Below are positions 7,230 to 14,410 of a stretch of DNA of 36,104 nucleotides, piece by piece. This stretch comes from a virus: the IMG/VR virus record IMGVR_UViG_3300038701_000890, positions 1 through 36,104 of that record. One strand, written 5' to 3'. The stretch's first letter is position 1. Every line of letters starts with the position of its first letter. A program made the position numbers and the translations under genes. The notes beneath the pieces were generated by a model, which was not told the origin of the DNA, ran no database searches, and saw only the letters and a list, made by a program, of their open reading frames with translations.

Positions 7230-7467
7230 CTCTTTCCCAATCCTCTCTGTTTTGTAAACGTAGACCCCGTATCTCCAGGCTCTGACGTAAATTAGTGGAT
7301 GCTATCTTGTGACAGCTTATAGTGTTATCTTCGTAGAGGTTGGCCTGTAGTTCACACCATCCCCAAGCTACGTGCTCATCTGTTTCTATGTTGTAGACCT
7401 TGCAGGCCTCTTGAATATCCAGGGGCTCTGGCACGTCATCCGTGAAAACATACATAAAATACTTCAT
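7216..7467 (-). CDS. Hypothetical protein (83 aa)
   Basis: The product begins MKYFMYVFTDDVPEPLDIQE and is acidic, with no signal peptide or membrane segment. Its ATG overlaps the stop of the LamG-like gene by four bases and its end overlaps the 50-residue gene, so it is translated as part of this fibre-to-glycosyltransferase block. I recognise no domain. Given its place it may be a chaperone or accessory factor for the fibre proteins, but that is only inference from position. Confidence 0.65.
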   Translation of the reverse strand: MKYFMYVFTDDVPEPLDIQEACKVYNIETDEHVAWGWCELQANLYEDNTISCHKIASTNLRQSLEIRGLRLQNREDWERDVAL

Positions 7468-8261
7468 AATCCATACTTACCTAGAAGGTAGTCCTCTACA
7501 TCGGTTAAGTCTGAGCCAGTTAAAACAGAATCATAAACAAGAACTTCAGCGAGGTCTCCATCAAAGAAGAAGCCTCCACTGTACTCGCCTTGGTTTCCTA
7601 CTGCAAACTTATAGGAGGTGCCCTCTATGGCGTTGTAGTTAGAGCTTGTGGCACTCTCTGTTTGATCTGCTCCGTTTAGTTTCATATTGAACTGCGTATC
7701 TCCGTTAGAGTATGTAGCTGCTAAACAATAAAAAGTAGAATTTGAGAGGGTCGTGCTGTTCTGTGTTATTATTCTTACTGTACCACTTGTACTATAGGAG
7801 CGGCCCTCTATGAGGTTCTGGCTTCCAAAGAAGTCAGGTACGCCGATTCCCCAGCCTCTCAGTGCGTTACTTGCACTCTGCCCCATTAGTAGGCCTGCTG
7901 CGCTAGATACGTCGTCCGTGTTGAATACAGCATAAACAGTGACACTGGAAGGCTTTGCTTCAGCTGAGGCGGTGACCAGTCTGTCATTGACTCCGTCAAA
8001 GCGTACAACGGGCTCTCCGTTAATGATGCCCGTCTTGTATACGGGCCGTGCAGTTGATGTGTTAGCCACATCCCCTCTGCTGTCGTTACCTTCGTTACTC
8101 CAGGTACTCACTGCGTCTCCGTCTGTAAGTGATAGGCTGTCTGCTTTGAACCAGTACATTAAACCAGATAAAGAAGTAGGATCAAAGCCCCCTCCTCCAC
8201 CGCCTTCCTCTGCTGGTGGCTTGCTTCCAGCCAGTATGCCCTGTTGTAAGAAAAACTTCAT
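7464..8261 (-). CDS. LamG/concanavalin-like domain tail or fibre protein (265 aa)
   Basis: After a short N-terminus (MKFFLQQGILAGSKPPAEE) and a run of glycines, the protein shows a beta-sandwich pattern typical of LamG-type lectin modules on phage fibres: LSGLMYWFKADSLSLTDGD, VVRFDGVNDRLVT, a middle strand-rich core, then FFFDGDLAEVLVYDSVLTG and the YLLGKYGL ending common to this group. Such modules bind glycans or other domains at the tail tip or head surface. It shares the poly-Gly linker with the 514-residue protein immediately upstream (three bases apart), suggesting the two attach to the same structure. It is rich in Ser and Thr. Adhesion or decoration role is inferred from fold and context. 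Confidence 0.75.
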   Translation of the reverse strand: MKFFLQQGILAGSKPPAEEGGGGGGFDPTSLSGLMYWFKADSLSLTDGDAVSTWSNEGNDSRGDVANTSTARPVYKTGIINGEPVVRFDGVNDRLVTASAEAKPSSVTVYAVFNTDDVSSAAGLLMGQSASNALRGWGIGVPDFFGSQNLIEGRSYSTSGTVRIITQNSTTLSNSTFYCLAATYSNGDTQFNMKLNGADQTESATSSNYNAIEGTSYKFAVGNQGEYSGGFFFDGDLAEVLVYDSVLTGSDLTDVEDYLLGKYGL

Positions 8262-8264
8262 AGA

Positions 8265-9809
8265 TTAAGCGTCCGTTGCTGCGTCTGTTGTTATAGTTAG
8301 TTTTACACCGATAAGTTTAGCGTCAACCCCTAGGCTGTCTGCGCTTACGTCGCGGTATACTTGAAACACAACCCAATCTTCAGCTGCTGGTGAGCCACCT
8401 ACCGTCATAGCGCTTGTGGCTGCGGTCGTGTGCTGGTCCTCTGCTGTGATTAGCGTATCGGTCACCGTCTGTGCCGTGCCGAAGGCCGTGTCTATTGCAT
8501 CGTCATTAGATAGTGCGATGGCCTGTATTCCCCAGGTCACCGTGCCTGAGCCACTGGCTGCCGTCCATATAAAGGATGCCGTGATGGTGCCCTCATTCCA
8601 AGACTTGGGCATCTGTAGATGGAACTGTACGAACTCATCTGCTGCCGTGTCGAAGTCTTTGGTCTGTAGCATTATCTTGTTTGTCGTCGTCTCTGACGTC
8701 CCGTCTGCTGCTCCGGCCGTTGTTCTGCTTATCATGCCGTAGGCCGGTATCCACATCGTGTGTGTGCCTATAGACGGTGCCGCTGCCCACTTGACGCCCT
8801 CGGTCTGTCCGCTGTCTGCTGTTAGAAGGAAGTCGTTGGTGCCTGCTGTCAGGGCTACCCAATCTGAACCGTCATAAACAAGAAGATCACCCGTGCTGGG
8901 CGTTATGCCTGCTATATCAGCGAGGTATGCGTTGAAGGCCTGTACGTCACTGCCTACCGCCACTCCAAGTGCCGTGCGTGCTGCTGAGGCTGTGGTTGAC
9001 CCTGTGCCGCCCTCTGTAAGGGGAAGGGCCGTGTCTAGGGTAAGGGATGTGAAGTCTGCTGCGCCGTCACTGTCTATGCTGGCTACTGCCACGTCTCCAC
9101 TGTCGTAGATGTTGACCGTCTCTGTGCCTGCGGCGTCTCCTAGTATTATGTTTAAGCTGCCGTCGCTGTGCAGGTCGATGTCTGCAGCAGAAACAGAAAG
9201 AATTTGATTACCATTAACATCTAAGTCACCGCCAAGCTGTGGCGATGTGTCGTCTACTACGTCGCTGCTTCCGCCGCCGCCTCCTGTGGCCGTCAGGTCT
9301 ATCCAAGTGCTGCCGTCGTAGTACTCGACCGTGCTGTCGTCTGTATTCTTTCTTAGGTCACCCTCTATTGGTGTGCCTGGTCTCTGTGCCTCTGTACCGC
9401 CCGGTATGTTGATACCCTCTGTGCCTGGAAGCTGTGCGTTGTCTGAGAGGCCTATAGTTGGATTACCTGAGGTGCCGTCGCCGTTAGCTACGTCAACCTC
9501 TCCTGCCGTCCCTGTGACGGTCCTGGCTGCTGCCGTGCCACTGCCTGTGCGTGTGACTAGGCCCGTGGTAGCTAGGTCAGCTACTGCGTCTAAGTCGCCG
9601 TCTAGTGTGAAGTCTATCTCGTTGTCGCCGTCGTCTTCTGCGACCGTCAGGCCCGTGCTCTGGCTCTTCAGGCTGTTGAACTGAAGCTGTACCCCTGATT
9701 TTGTCTCGTATACACCAGCCCCTGTCCCTAGGTTGGTGGCGGTGTTTGTTTCACCGTCTCCTCCGCCCCCTCCGCCAGAAGCAGGTAATAAGCTGGTAAG
9801 TAATGACAT
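8265..9809 (-). CDS. Ser/Thr/Gly/Asp-rich fibre-like protein (514 aa)
   Basis: The protein opens MSLLTSLLPASGGGGGGDGE, the same Gly-rich start as its neighbour, and is unusually rich in Thr, Ser, Ala, Gly and Asp with hardly any Cys, His or Trp. Repetitive beta-structured pieces (PQLGGDLDVNGNQIL, TALPLTEGGTGSTTASAA) are those seen in phage tail-fibre shafts, and GDLRKNTDDSTVEYYDGSTW is a common fibre insert. The C-terminal 170 residues form a different, globular-looking domain. It follows the 119-residue decoration-like gene and precedes the LamG-like gene and the Maf/KdsB genes. As a long Ser/Thr-rich surface protein near the transferase it is a plausible glycosylation substrate; that is inference. 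Confidence 0.75.
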   Translation of the reverse strand: MSLLTSLLPASGGGGGGDGETNTATNLGTGAGVYETKSGVQLQFNSLKSQSTGLTVAEDDGDNEIDFTLDGDLDAVADLATTGLVTRTGSGTAAARTVTGTAGEVDVANGDGTSGNPTIGLSDNAQLPGTEGINIPGGTEAQRPGTPIEGDLRKNTDDSTVEYYDGSTWIDLTATGGGGGSSDVVDDTSPQLGGDLDVNGNQILSVSAADIDLHSDGSLNIILGDAAGTETVNIYDSGDVAVASIDSDGAADFTSLTLDTALPLTEGGTGSTTASAARTALGVAVGSDVQAFNAYLADIAGITPSTGDLLVYDGSDWVALTAGTNDFLLTADSGQTEGVKWAAAPSIGTHTMWIPAYGMISRTTAGAADGTSETTTNKIMLQTKDFDTAADEFVQFHLQMPKSWNEGTITASFIWTAASGSGTVTWGIQAIALSNDDAIDTAFGTAQTVTDTLITAEDQHTTAATSAMTVGGSPAAEDWVVFQVYRDVSADSLGVDAKLIGVKLTITTDAATDA

Positions 9810-9843
9810 AGTTTATCCTCAGTCGTTGTGCAGCCTCGTGCTG

Positions 9844-10203
9844 CTAGTTTAATACTCTTATGGCTAGTTGGATCGTGCGCTCTGCTGCCTCACTGCCGTC
9901 ACTGACGAGCTTGATGTAGCGTACGCATGCAAAGTCACTGGGGACTAGTGCAACGAACCTGTTAGCGCTTATGGTCATCGTAAGGGCACTTCCTGCGGTG
10001 TCGTAGATGTCGAAGAAGTTGGTGCCGTCTAAGCTGCCTTGAAATGTTAGGTTGCTTCCAGTCATTGAAGAAGGAAACAGAATACCAACTAAGTTAGTGC
10101 CACCTAAGTTAGCGGCTGTGCTTGTTGACTCTCCTGATTCGATGGTGACGGCCGTGCCCATAACTGAGATGGGTAGGCGGTCCTTGCGTTCTGTGTTGGC
10201 CAT
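9844..10203 (-). CDS. Small beta-rich virion-decoration-like protein (119 aa)
   Basis: The 119-residue product (MANTERKDRLPISVMGTAVT) has a strand-rich pattern with GSLDGTNFFDIYD and CVRYIKLVSDGS. The same arrangement, a dipping ...S.D...F..... segment followed by a RYI(K/R) strand, is present in the 153-residue gene downstream of the capsid (33938-34399). Both look like galactose-binding or Ig-like beta-sandwiches used as head or tail decorations. It begins at the stop of the TerS-like gene and sits upstream of the fibre gene. A structural role is likely; the exact place on the virion is unknown. Confidence 0.65.
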   Translation of the reverse strand: MANTERKDRLPISVMGTAVTIESGESTSTAANLGGTNLVGILFPSSMTGSNLTFQGSLDGTNFFDIYDTAGSALTMTISANRFVALVPSDFACVRYIKLVSDGSEAAERTIQLAIRVLN

Positions 10204-10643
10204 TACTCTTCGTCCTCGCCTTTCAGTTTGTAATTGATGAACTTCTTCTCGAACTTGGAAACAAGAACATCAATGACGTCTTCGTCTGCCGTGTGTGATA
10301 CTTTGCCCGTCATGTTGATCTCTAGGGGTCCGTTGCCGTAGCCTCTGATGCGCCCTATGCTCTTTAGGTATTCAAGCAGGGCCTGTAGGCTCTCCTTGTC
10401 GTGTATGTGCTCTTGGAGCTTAGCCTCTGCCTTGTCGAGGGCCCTCTCTCTGATCTCTTCCCGTGCTGCTTTTAGTTCAGGGTCACGTGATAGAAGTGTG
10501 CGTAGGGTGCCTGATGCGTACCCAAGTATCTTTGCTGTTTTAGCGACACTTCCGTCTGTGGCCTGTAATACCTCTATGATTCTCTCGTTAGAAGCCTTAC
10601 GGCCTGGGGAAGGATCACCGAAGTTCTTGCCTTTGACTGTCAT
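10203..10643 (-). CDS. Putative terminase small subunit / HTH DNA-binding protein
   Basis: I place the start at ATG 10643, which follows AAGGAG, giving 146 residues beginning MTVKGKNFGDPSPGRKASNE. An upstream start at 10685 would overlap the ribonucleotide reductase and lacks such a site. Residues about 17-50 form a helix-turn-helix like those of small terminases and sporadic HTH proteins (ERIIEVLQATDGSVAKTAKI then LGYASGTLRTLLSRDPEL). A helical middle (EIRERALDKAEAKLQEHIHD) could form the oligomerisation core, and the acidic C-terminus KLKGEDEE is typical of segments that contact TerL. It would recognise packaging sites. It is over 5 kb from TerL in the same operon, so a transcription-factor role cannot be excluded. 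Confidence 0.62.
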   Translation of the reverse strand: MTVKGKNFGDPSPGRKASNERIIEVLQATDGSVAKTAKILGYASGTLRTLLSRDPELKAAREEIRERALDKAEAKLQEHIHDKESLQALLEYLKSIGRIRGYGNGPLEINMTGKVSHTADEDVIDVLVSKFEKKFINYKLKGEDEE

Positions 10644-10654
10644 GGCCGGTCTCC

Positions 10655-12640
10655 TTATCTTACGGGGCAAGCACCGCCTTGGCACTCATCCTCTAGGTTA
10701 TCATCTACTATAACTCCCAGGTCATCAAAGGACACTGGCTGTAGACGCTGTACGTACTCTTCGTACTCTTCTTGTGTTTTTACTTCTTGTGGTAGGTAAG
10801 CATAGCCTAGATCCTCTGCCGTCTTTGTGGGGTCATTACGAAACAAGAAAGAAACAGCAACATATGTGTTCCAATTCTCTAGTAGCCAGTCTATGATCTC
10901 TTCCTTTTCTTTGGGATCGTAAGAAACAGTGATAGATACGTTCTGGTCGCACCAGTGGTCCATGTAGAGTTTGTAGCGCTCTAGCTGGTCAATGGCCGTC
11001 TCGGTGTTTACTTCCACTATACGGTCGCCTACCTTCTTCTGTGTGAAAGGTACGCCGTCGTATTTAACAGGAAAACAAATAATAACAGACTCAGGCTCGA
11101 AGGGCTTCTCCATTACCCGGTAGCCTGCTGCTCTGAAGCGTTCAACCATTGGGTCGTGCTTGCTGTATGTTATATTATTAAAAATATACTTACCTAGTGG
11201 AGTGTGTATACCCTCCGGTACTTCGCCCCTCTCTTCGTCACCCATGATCTTACTGAGGGTGCCACTTGGCTTTATGGTCGTCACGTTCTTAGGCTTGGGT
11301 GCCCCTAGCTCATTCGCCATGGAGTAGGCCCCTGCTATGGCCGTGCTTCTCATTCGTCTAAGTGTGTAGGCCGTCATGTCCGGCCTGGACGCTATGCCTG
11401 TCAGTCCTACTCCGCAGAGCCGTAGGTAGTCATTGTTTAAGTGCCAGGCTTCCTGCAGTATCTCGTCCTTTAGAAACACACAAGTCTGACGGTAGTTCAT
11501 TCGTGCTGCTAGGTGCAGTGCTCGGTAGAGGGCCTCGGTGCTTCCTTTGAAAGCTACAAGGTTGATCTCTGTGAGGTTACAGAAGCTCTTGTCTCCAAGT
11601 AGTATCTCTGCGCATGGGTTGAAGCCTTTAAACCAAGGAGCACGCTGTAGGGCGCTCTCTGCATTCACGAAGCCAGGCTCTGATCCACCGCTCTCTATCA
11701 TCAATGAGAATAGCTCGGCTAGTTGTTCGCGGGTTGGCTTGCTATTGAAAACAAGAGAATTATTACTCTGCTGGCGGTGCTCGTTGCCGTGTAGCCAGAA
11801 GTCTTTCTTTGCTACTGCGAACTCTCTCCACTCGTCCTTGCCGTACTCGAATAAACAAATCTCAGCTGAGCGTCTGGAGCTTAGGACGGTGCCTAGTAGG
11901 TTGATGATGTCAAGGATGTCCATGCGGGTCAGTAGTTGGTCTGATCGATTAGAGAGGATGTCAGCTATCTTGGTGAAGGCTGCAGCTATCTGCTCATCTC
12001 CTGAGCTTATCCATCCGTATCCTTTCAGCCGTGTGCCTGCTGGGCGTATCTGTGTGAAGTCTAGGATTAGGCGGTCTACGTTGTACTTGCCTGCTAGTAG
12101 CTTGCCTATGGCCCGTGCCCATGCCTTTGCGCTGTCTCCAACTGTTAGGTGCCATGTGCCGTCTTCGACCGTCTCTATGTTGTCTTCGTGGCCTCCGCCG
12201 TCTGTGCGTGTAGAGCGTCTAACTTCTATGTCTTTGATGGGCTTCCTGAATCCAGTGAGTGTGCCAGTGATTGGTGCGAAGCCTACTCCACATCCTTGCA
12301 ATAGGAGCCACAGTACGTCGACTACGTCGTATACACTGCGTACTTCAAGGAAGGAGCAATTGAACATTGAGCTCTCTCTTGTCTGTGCTATACCTGTTCC
12401 GCCTAGGAAAAGGGTGCGCCCCGCTGGGAGGATATGGCGGGACGCTATGAGGTTGCGTAGTTCTTCTAGCTCTGCAAGTTGCGCTGTATTTAACTCTTTA
12501 CCCTGTGCTCGCTCCCATAACCAACGCTGATGCTGTATTACTCGGTTCACTACATCGTTCCAGTTCTCAGGTAGACCGTCTTCTTTGATTCTATGGTAGG
12601 TGCGGTATGCTGTTGCTTGTGCTCTAATTGTAGGTTTCAT
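10655..12640 (-). CDS. nrdJ: Class II (adenosylcobalamin-dependent) ribonucleotide reductase, monomeric type
   Basis: The 661-residue enzyme would reduce ribonucleotides to deoxyribonucleotides using vitamin B12. Visible features are SRHILPAGRTLFLGG, Cys95 in SMFNCSF, LLLQGCGVGFAPI, the active-site loop FNPCAEILLGD with its conserved Cys and Glu, a later KPSGTLSKIMGDEERG, and a C-terminal ECQGGACPVR with the thioredoxin-reducible Cys pair (653, 658). The length and lack of an R2 partner fit the monomeric class II type found in many aquatic phages. It is the first gene of the leftward structural operon, nearest the regulatory hub, so it is likely transcribed early in that unit. Dependence on host cobalamin follows from the class. 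Confidence 0.93.
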   Translation of the reverse strand: MKPTIRAQATAYRTYHRIKEDGLPENWNDVVNRVIQHQRWLWERAQGKELNTAQLAELEELRNLIASRHILPAGRTLFLGGTGIAQTRESSMFNCSFLEVRSVYDVVDVLWLLLQGCGVGFAPITGTLTGFRKPIKDIEVRRSTRTDGGGHEDNIETVEDGTWHLTVGDSAKAWARAIGKLLAGKYNVDRLILDFTQIRPAGTRLKGYGWISSGDEQIAAAFTKIADILSNRSDQLLTRMDILDIINLLGTVLSSRRSAEICLFEYGKDEWREFAVAKKDFWLHGNEHRQQSNNSLVFNSKPTREQLAELFSLMIESGGSEPGFVNAESALQRAPWFKGFNPCAEILLGDKSFCNLTEINLVAFKGSTEALYRALHLAARMNYRQTCVFLKDEILQEAWHLNNDYLRLCGVGLTGIASRPDMTAYTLRRMRSTAIAGAYSMANELGAPKPKNVTTIKPSGTLSKIMGDEERGEVPEGIHTPLGKYIFNNITYSKHDPMVERFRAAGYRVMEKPFEPESVIICFPVKYDGVPFTQKKVGDRIVEVNTETAIDQLERYKLYMDHWCDQNVSITVSYDPKEKEEIIDWLLENWNTYVAVSFLFRNDPTKTAEDLGYAYLPQEVKTQEEYEEYVQRLQPVSFDDLGVIVDDNLEDECQGGACPVR

Positions 12641-12677
12641 ATGTCATCTCCATTGTATCTTATGGTCTCTTCACTTA

Positions 12678-12708
12678 TAGTACGCTCATTTACTACCAAA
12701 GTAGCTCA
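12678..12708 (-). promoter_or_regulatory. Element A: TGAGCTACTTT-N13-CGTACTA, possible promoter of the leftward operon
   Basis: Read leftwards, TGAGCTACTTT (12708-12698) is followed after 13 bases by CGTACTA (12684-12678). The same two blocks recur at 12996-13025. The element lies about 40 bases before the nrdJ start, the right distance for a promoter, and its two-block form could suit an ECF-type sigma factor such as the one encoded at 21197. Confidence 0.4.
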
Positions 12709-12756
12709 TATATTTACTCTTTATATATAATTAATATAAGTATCTAGCTTGTATAG

Positions 12757-12960
12757 ATATCTTCGATATAGCCGCCGTATAGATATCTTCGATATGTTTT
12801 CTCTTATGTATTTGTATCTTCGATACTCTCCAATATCTTCGATATATTTTTCTTTATTCTCTTATGTATAGATATCTTCGATATGTTTTAATATCTTCGA
12901 TATATGCTTAGGTATTTATTTCTGTATTCATATTTTTTATATCATTCATATCTTCGATAT
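12757..12960. repeat. Array of seven TATCTTCGATA elements (iteron or operator cluster)
   Basis: The 13-base element ATATCTTCGATAT, an inverted repeat with ATATC and GATAT arms around TTC, begins at 12757, 12783, 12833, 12872, 12891 and 12948; a variant GTATCTTCGATAC with compensating end changes begins at 12814. The 11-base core is invariant in all seven. Start-to-start spacings are 26, 31, 19, 39, 19 and 57, so they are not a simple tandem repeat. Compensated arms suggest binding by a dimeric regulator or initiator. Confidence 0.88.
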
Positions 12961-12995
12961 AGGGGATATTTCTAATATACAAGGGCTTCTATCAT

Positions 12996-13025
12996 TAGTA
13001 CGACCAAAATTTCAAAAGTAGCTCA
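12996..13025 (-). promoter_or_regulatory. Element B: second copy of TGAGCTACTTT-N12-CGTACTA
   Basis: Read leftwards, TGAGCTACTTT (13025-13015) is followed by CGTACTA (13002-12996), with ACCAAA in common with element A beside it. A and B flank the seven-copy array in the same orientation. On the opposite strand TGAGCTA at 13055-13061 and CGTACAG at 13075-13081 form a partial third copy facing right, with a shorter 13-base gap between TGAGCTA and CGTAC (16-17 in A and B). Confidence 0.4.
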
Positions 13026-13186
13026 CTTTTTTTAGATAATTTTATATTAAGAGCTGAGCTATTGTTTTATTGGCCGTACAGGGCTTATTTAAACAAAAAT
13101 TAATATAAGGAAATAGCACTTTAGGTAAAGTGGATTTAAAGGTTGTACCAGGAAACATATAAAGAAAACAAATAAAACAAAAAGGT

Positions 13187-13195
13187 TGTGGATAA
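13187..13195 (-). promoter_or_regulatory. Perfect DnaA box
   Basis: TGTGGATAA on the + strand is the reverse complement of TTATCCACA, the consensus bacterial DnaA box. It is embedded in the AT-rich hub just before the purine-rich tract and the first replication genes, which favours the hub as a host DnaA-assisted origin. A single box could be chance. Confidence 0.5.
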
Positions 13196-13357
13196 AACAG
13201 AGAAGGAATAAAATAAAGAAAGAGAGGAAAAGAGAAAGAGGTAGGGGCCCCGTGCTTAAAGTTTTTGTTTATAGTATACTGGCCTTCGAATCCTTCTTGT
13301 TTATTAAAGAGCCAGGCACCCGGAAGGTTTGCCAGGAATATAAAAAAGAGGTTCAAC

Positions 13358-13429
13358 ATGTTTGTTTATCTTATAGTGGCCGTAACTTTATTTGAGATTA
13401 TGCTACACTTTATGGAAGGAGGAAAATAG
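13358..13429 (+). CDS. Very small membrane peptide (23 aa)
   Basis: ATG at 13358 follows AAAAAAGAGG and encodes MFVYLIVAVTLFEIMLHFME followed by GGK. Nearly the whole peptide is one hydrophobic helix. It ends one base before the next start and so opens the rightward operon. Similar leader-like membrane peptides are common in phage early regions. Function unknown; the good ribosome-binding site and tight spacing are the support. Confidence 0.5.
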   Translation: MFVYLIVAVTLFEIMLHFMEGGK

Positions 13430-13430
13430 A

Positions 13431-13562
13431 ATGAATAATGATTGGTTTATTTGTTTACTCGAAGAAGGAGAGCCTGAGTACCAAAGATATAATTTAGAAC
13501 AAAGAATAAAGCTAGTGGCCAAGAGGGCCCTTATAAAGACGAGGTTGTTTAATGTATCCTGA
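13431..13562 (+). CDS. Small hypothetical early protein (43 aa)
   Basis: The frame begins ATGAATAATGATTGG after GGAAGGAGG, the strongest ribosome-binding site in the area. The product (MNNDWFICLLEEGEPEYQRY then a basic C-terminus KLVAKRALIKTRLF) is amphipathic with an acidic front and a basic tail. It overlaps the following gene by 11 bases. Small early phage proteins of this kind often act on host enzymes; I do not recognise it. Confidence 0.55.
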   Translation: MNNDWFICLLEEGEPEYQRYNLEQRIKLVAKRALIKTRLFNVS

Positions 13563-13698
13563 TTTTTATTGTTTTGATCTGTTTTCCTTCGACTGGACGG
13601 ACGAGGAAATAGAGAAGATATTAGCGGCACAGGAAGAAGCAGCAGAGACTGAAAGACTTTTCATTGAGGAGATAAATAATGAAGAAGATCACGTATAA
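13552..13698 (+). CDS. Small acidic hypothetical protein (48 aa)
   Basis: From ATG 13552 the frame gives MYPDFYCFDLFSFDWTDEEI and then a strongly acidic helix rich in Glu (AAQEEAAETERLFIEEINNEED). It overlaps the exonuclease start by 20 bases and carries that gene's GAGGAG ribosome-binding site. The acidity would suit a DNA mimic or an inhibitor of a basic host protein, which is only a suggestion. No family recognised. Confidence 0.5.
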   Translation: MYPDFYCFDLFSFDWTDEEIEKILAAQEEAAETERLFIEEINNEEDHV

Positions 13699-14410
13699 CG
13701 CCCAGGGGCAGAAGCTAGAGTTCGATGAGGCTCTACATAAGTACACACACGACGGAGAGGTTCTTGAATCCGTCACACAGGCCCTGGGACGCCTCTTCCT
13801 GCCCTTCGACGAGTACCGCATGTCTAAGAGGGCAGCGAACCGTAGACGGACGTCACAGCGCACTATACTGCGTGAATGGGAGAGGGCTAGAGACACTGCT
13901 TGTGACTTCGGTACGGCCGTCCACCTACATGCAGAGACATACATCCGTGACGGCGTCCGTACTAAGCCAGCTAACGCCATCTACGAGCAGACCTTCAAGA
14001 CGGCCCGCAGTGTTTGCGATGCCTTACTTGTTACTCATGATTTTGTAGAGGCAGAGAAGATGGTCTTTTCTCCTAAATATAAAATAGCAGGTACGCTTGA
14101 CTTGATCCTACGTAATAAAGAGACGGGCAAGATTGTACTTGTAGATTGGAAAACAAATAAAGAGCTCACCAAGGACCCTACTCATTACAACAAGCCAGGT
14201 CTGGGTCCTTTCAAGGAGATTCTTGATTCTAAATATAATAAGTACTGCCTACAGCTCAATATATACCGCCGTATTATGGAAGAGGAGAATTACTTTGACG
14301 AGGAAATAGGCGATATGATTATAATACATTTAAGAGACGGCACGGTCAAGACCTTCACGGTCCCTGACCACTCTGAACTAATAGATAAATTTATGAGGGA
14401 GAGATTATGA
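13679..14410 (+). CDS. RecB/Cas4-like PD-(D/E)XK exonuclease
   Basis: The 243-residue protein has the motif series of the phage PD-(D/E)XK exonuclease group: FGTAVHLHAE (residues 77-86), an acidic E in VEAEKMV (123-129), AGTLDLIL with the metal-binding Asp141, VDWKTNKE with Asp156 and Lys158, and a later YCLQLNIYRRI (QxxxY motif). These enzymes process DNA ends for recombination-dependent replication or degrade host DNA. It opens the replication block and its stop overlaps the primase-helicase start by four bases. I see no partner annealase; the SSB-like protein could serve. The start at 13679 has GAGGAG eight bases upstream. Confidence 0.85.
   Translation: MKKITYNAQGQKLEFDEALHKYTHDGEVLESVTQALGRLFLPFDEYRMSKRAANRRRTSQRTILREWERARDTACDFGTAVHLHAETYIRDGVRTKPANAIYEQTFKTARSVCDALLVTHDFVEAEKMVFSPKYKIAGTLDLILRNKETGKIVLVDWKTNKELTKDPTHYNKPGLGPFKEILDSKYNKYCLQLNIYRRIMEEENYFDEEIGDMIIIHLRDGTVKTFTVPDHSELIDKFMRERL

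Larger units (their letters stand above)
12641..13357. promoter_or_regulatory. Divergent intergenic hub: candidate replication origin and operator region
   Basis: This 717-base stretch is strongly AT-rich and separates the leftward structural operon from the rightward replication operon. It contains seven TATCTTCGATA elements (12757-12960), two directly repeated TGAGCTA...CGTACTA elements read leftwards and a partial inverted copy, a perfect DnaA box at 13187-13195, and long purine-rich runs (13199-13245). ORFs of 105 and 69 codons in it lack ribosome-binding sites and coding character. The combination fits an origin plus divergent promoters; no experimental proof is possible from sequence. 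Confidence 0.6.

Noticed and set aside
8416-9684. Long + strand frames opposite the fibre gene
   Set aside because: Shadow frames caused by the Thr/Asp/Gly-rich codon pattern of the real gene; no starts with ribosome-binding sites.
13042-13359. A 105-codon minus-strand and a 69-codon plus-strand frame in the hub
   Set aside because: No ribosome-binding sites, low-complexity Phe/Lys-rich translations typical of AT- or purine-rich non-coding DNA, and overlap with the DnaA box and repeated elements.
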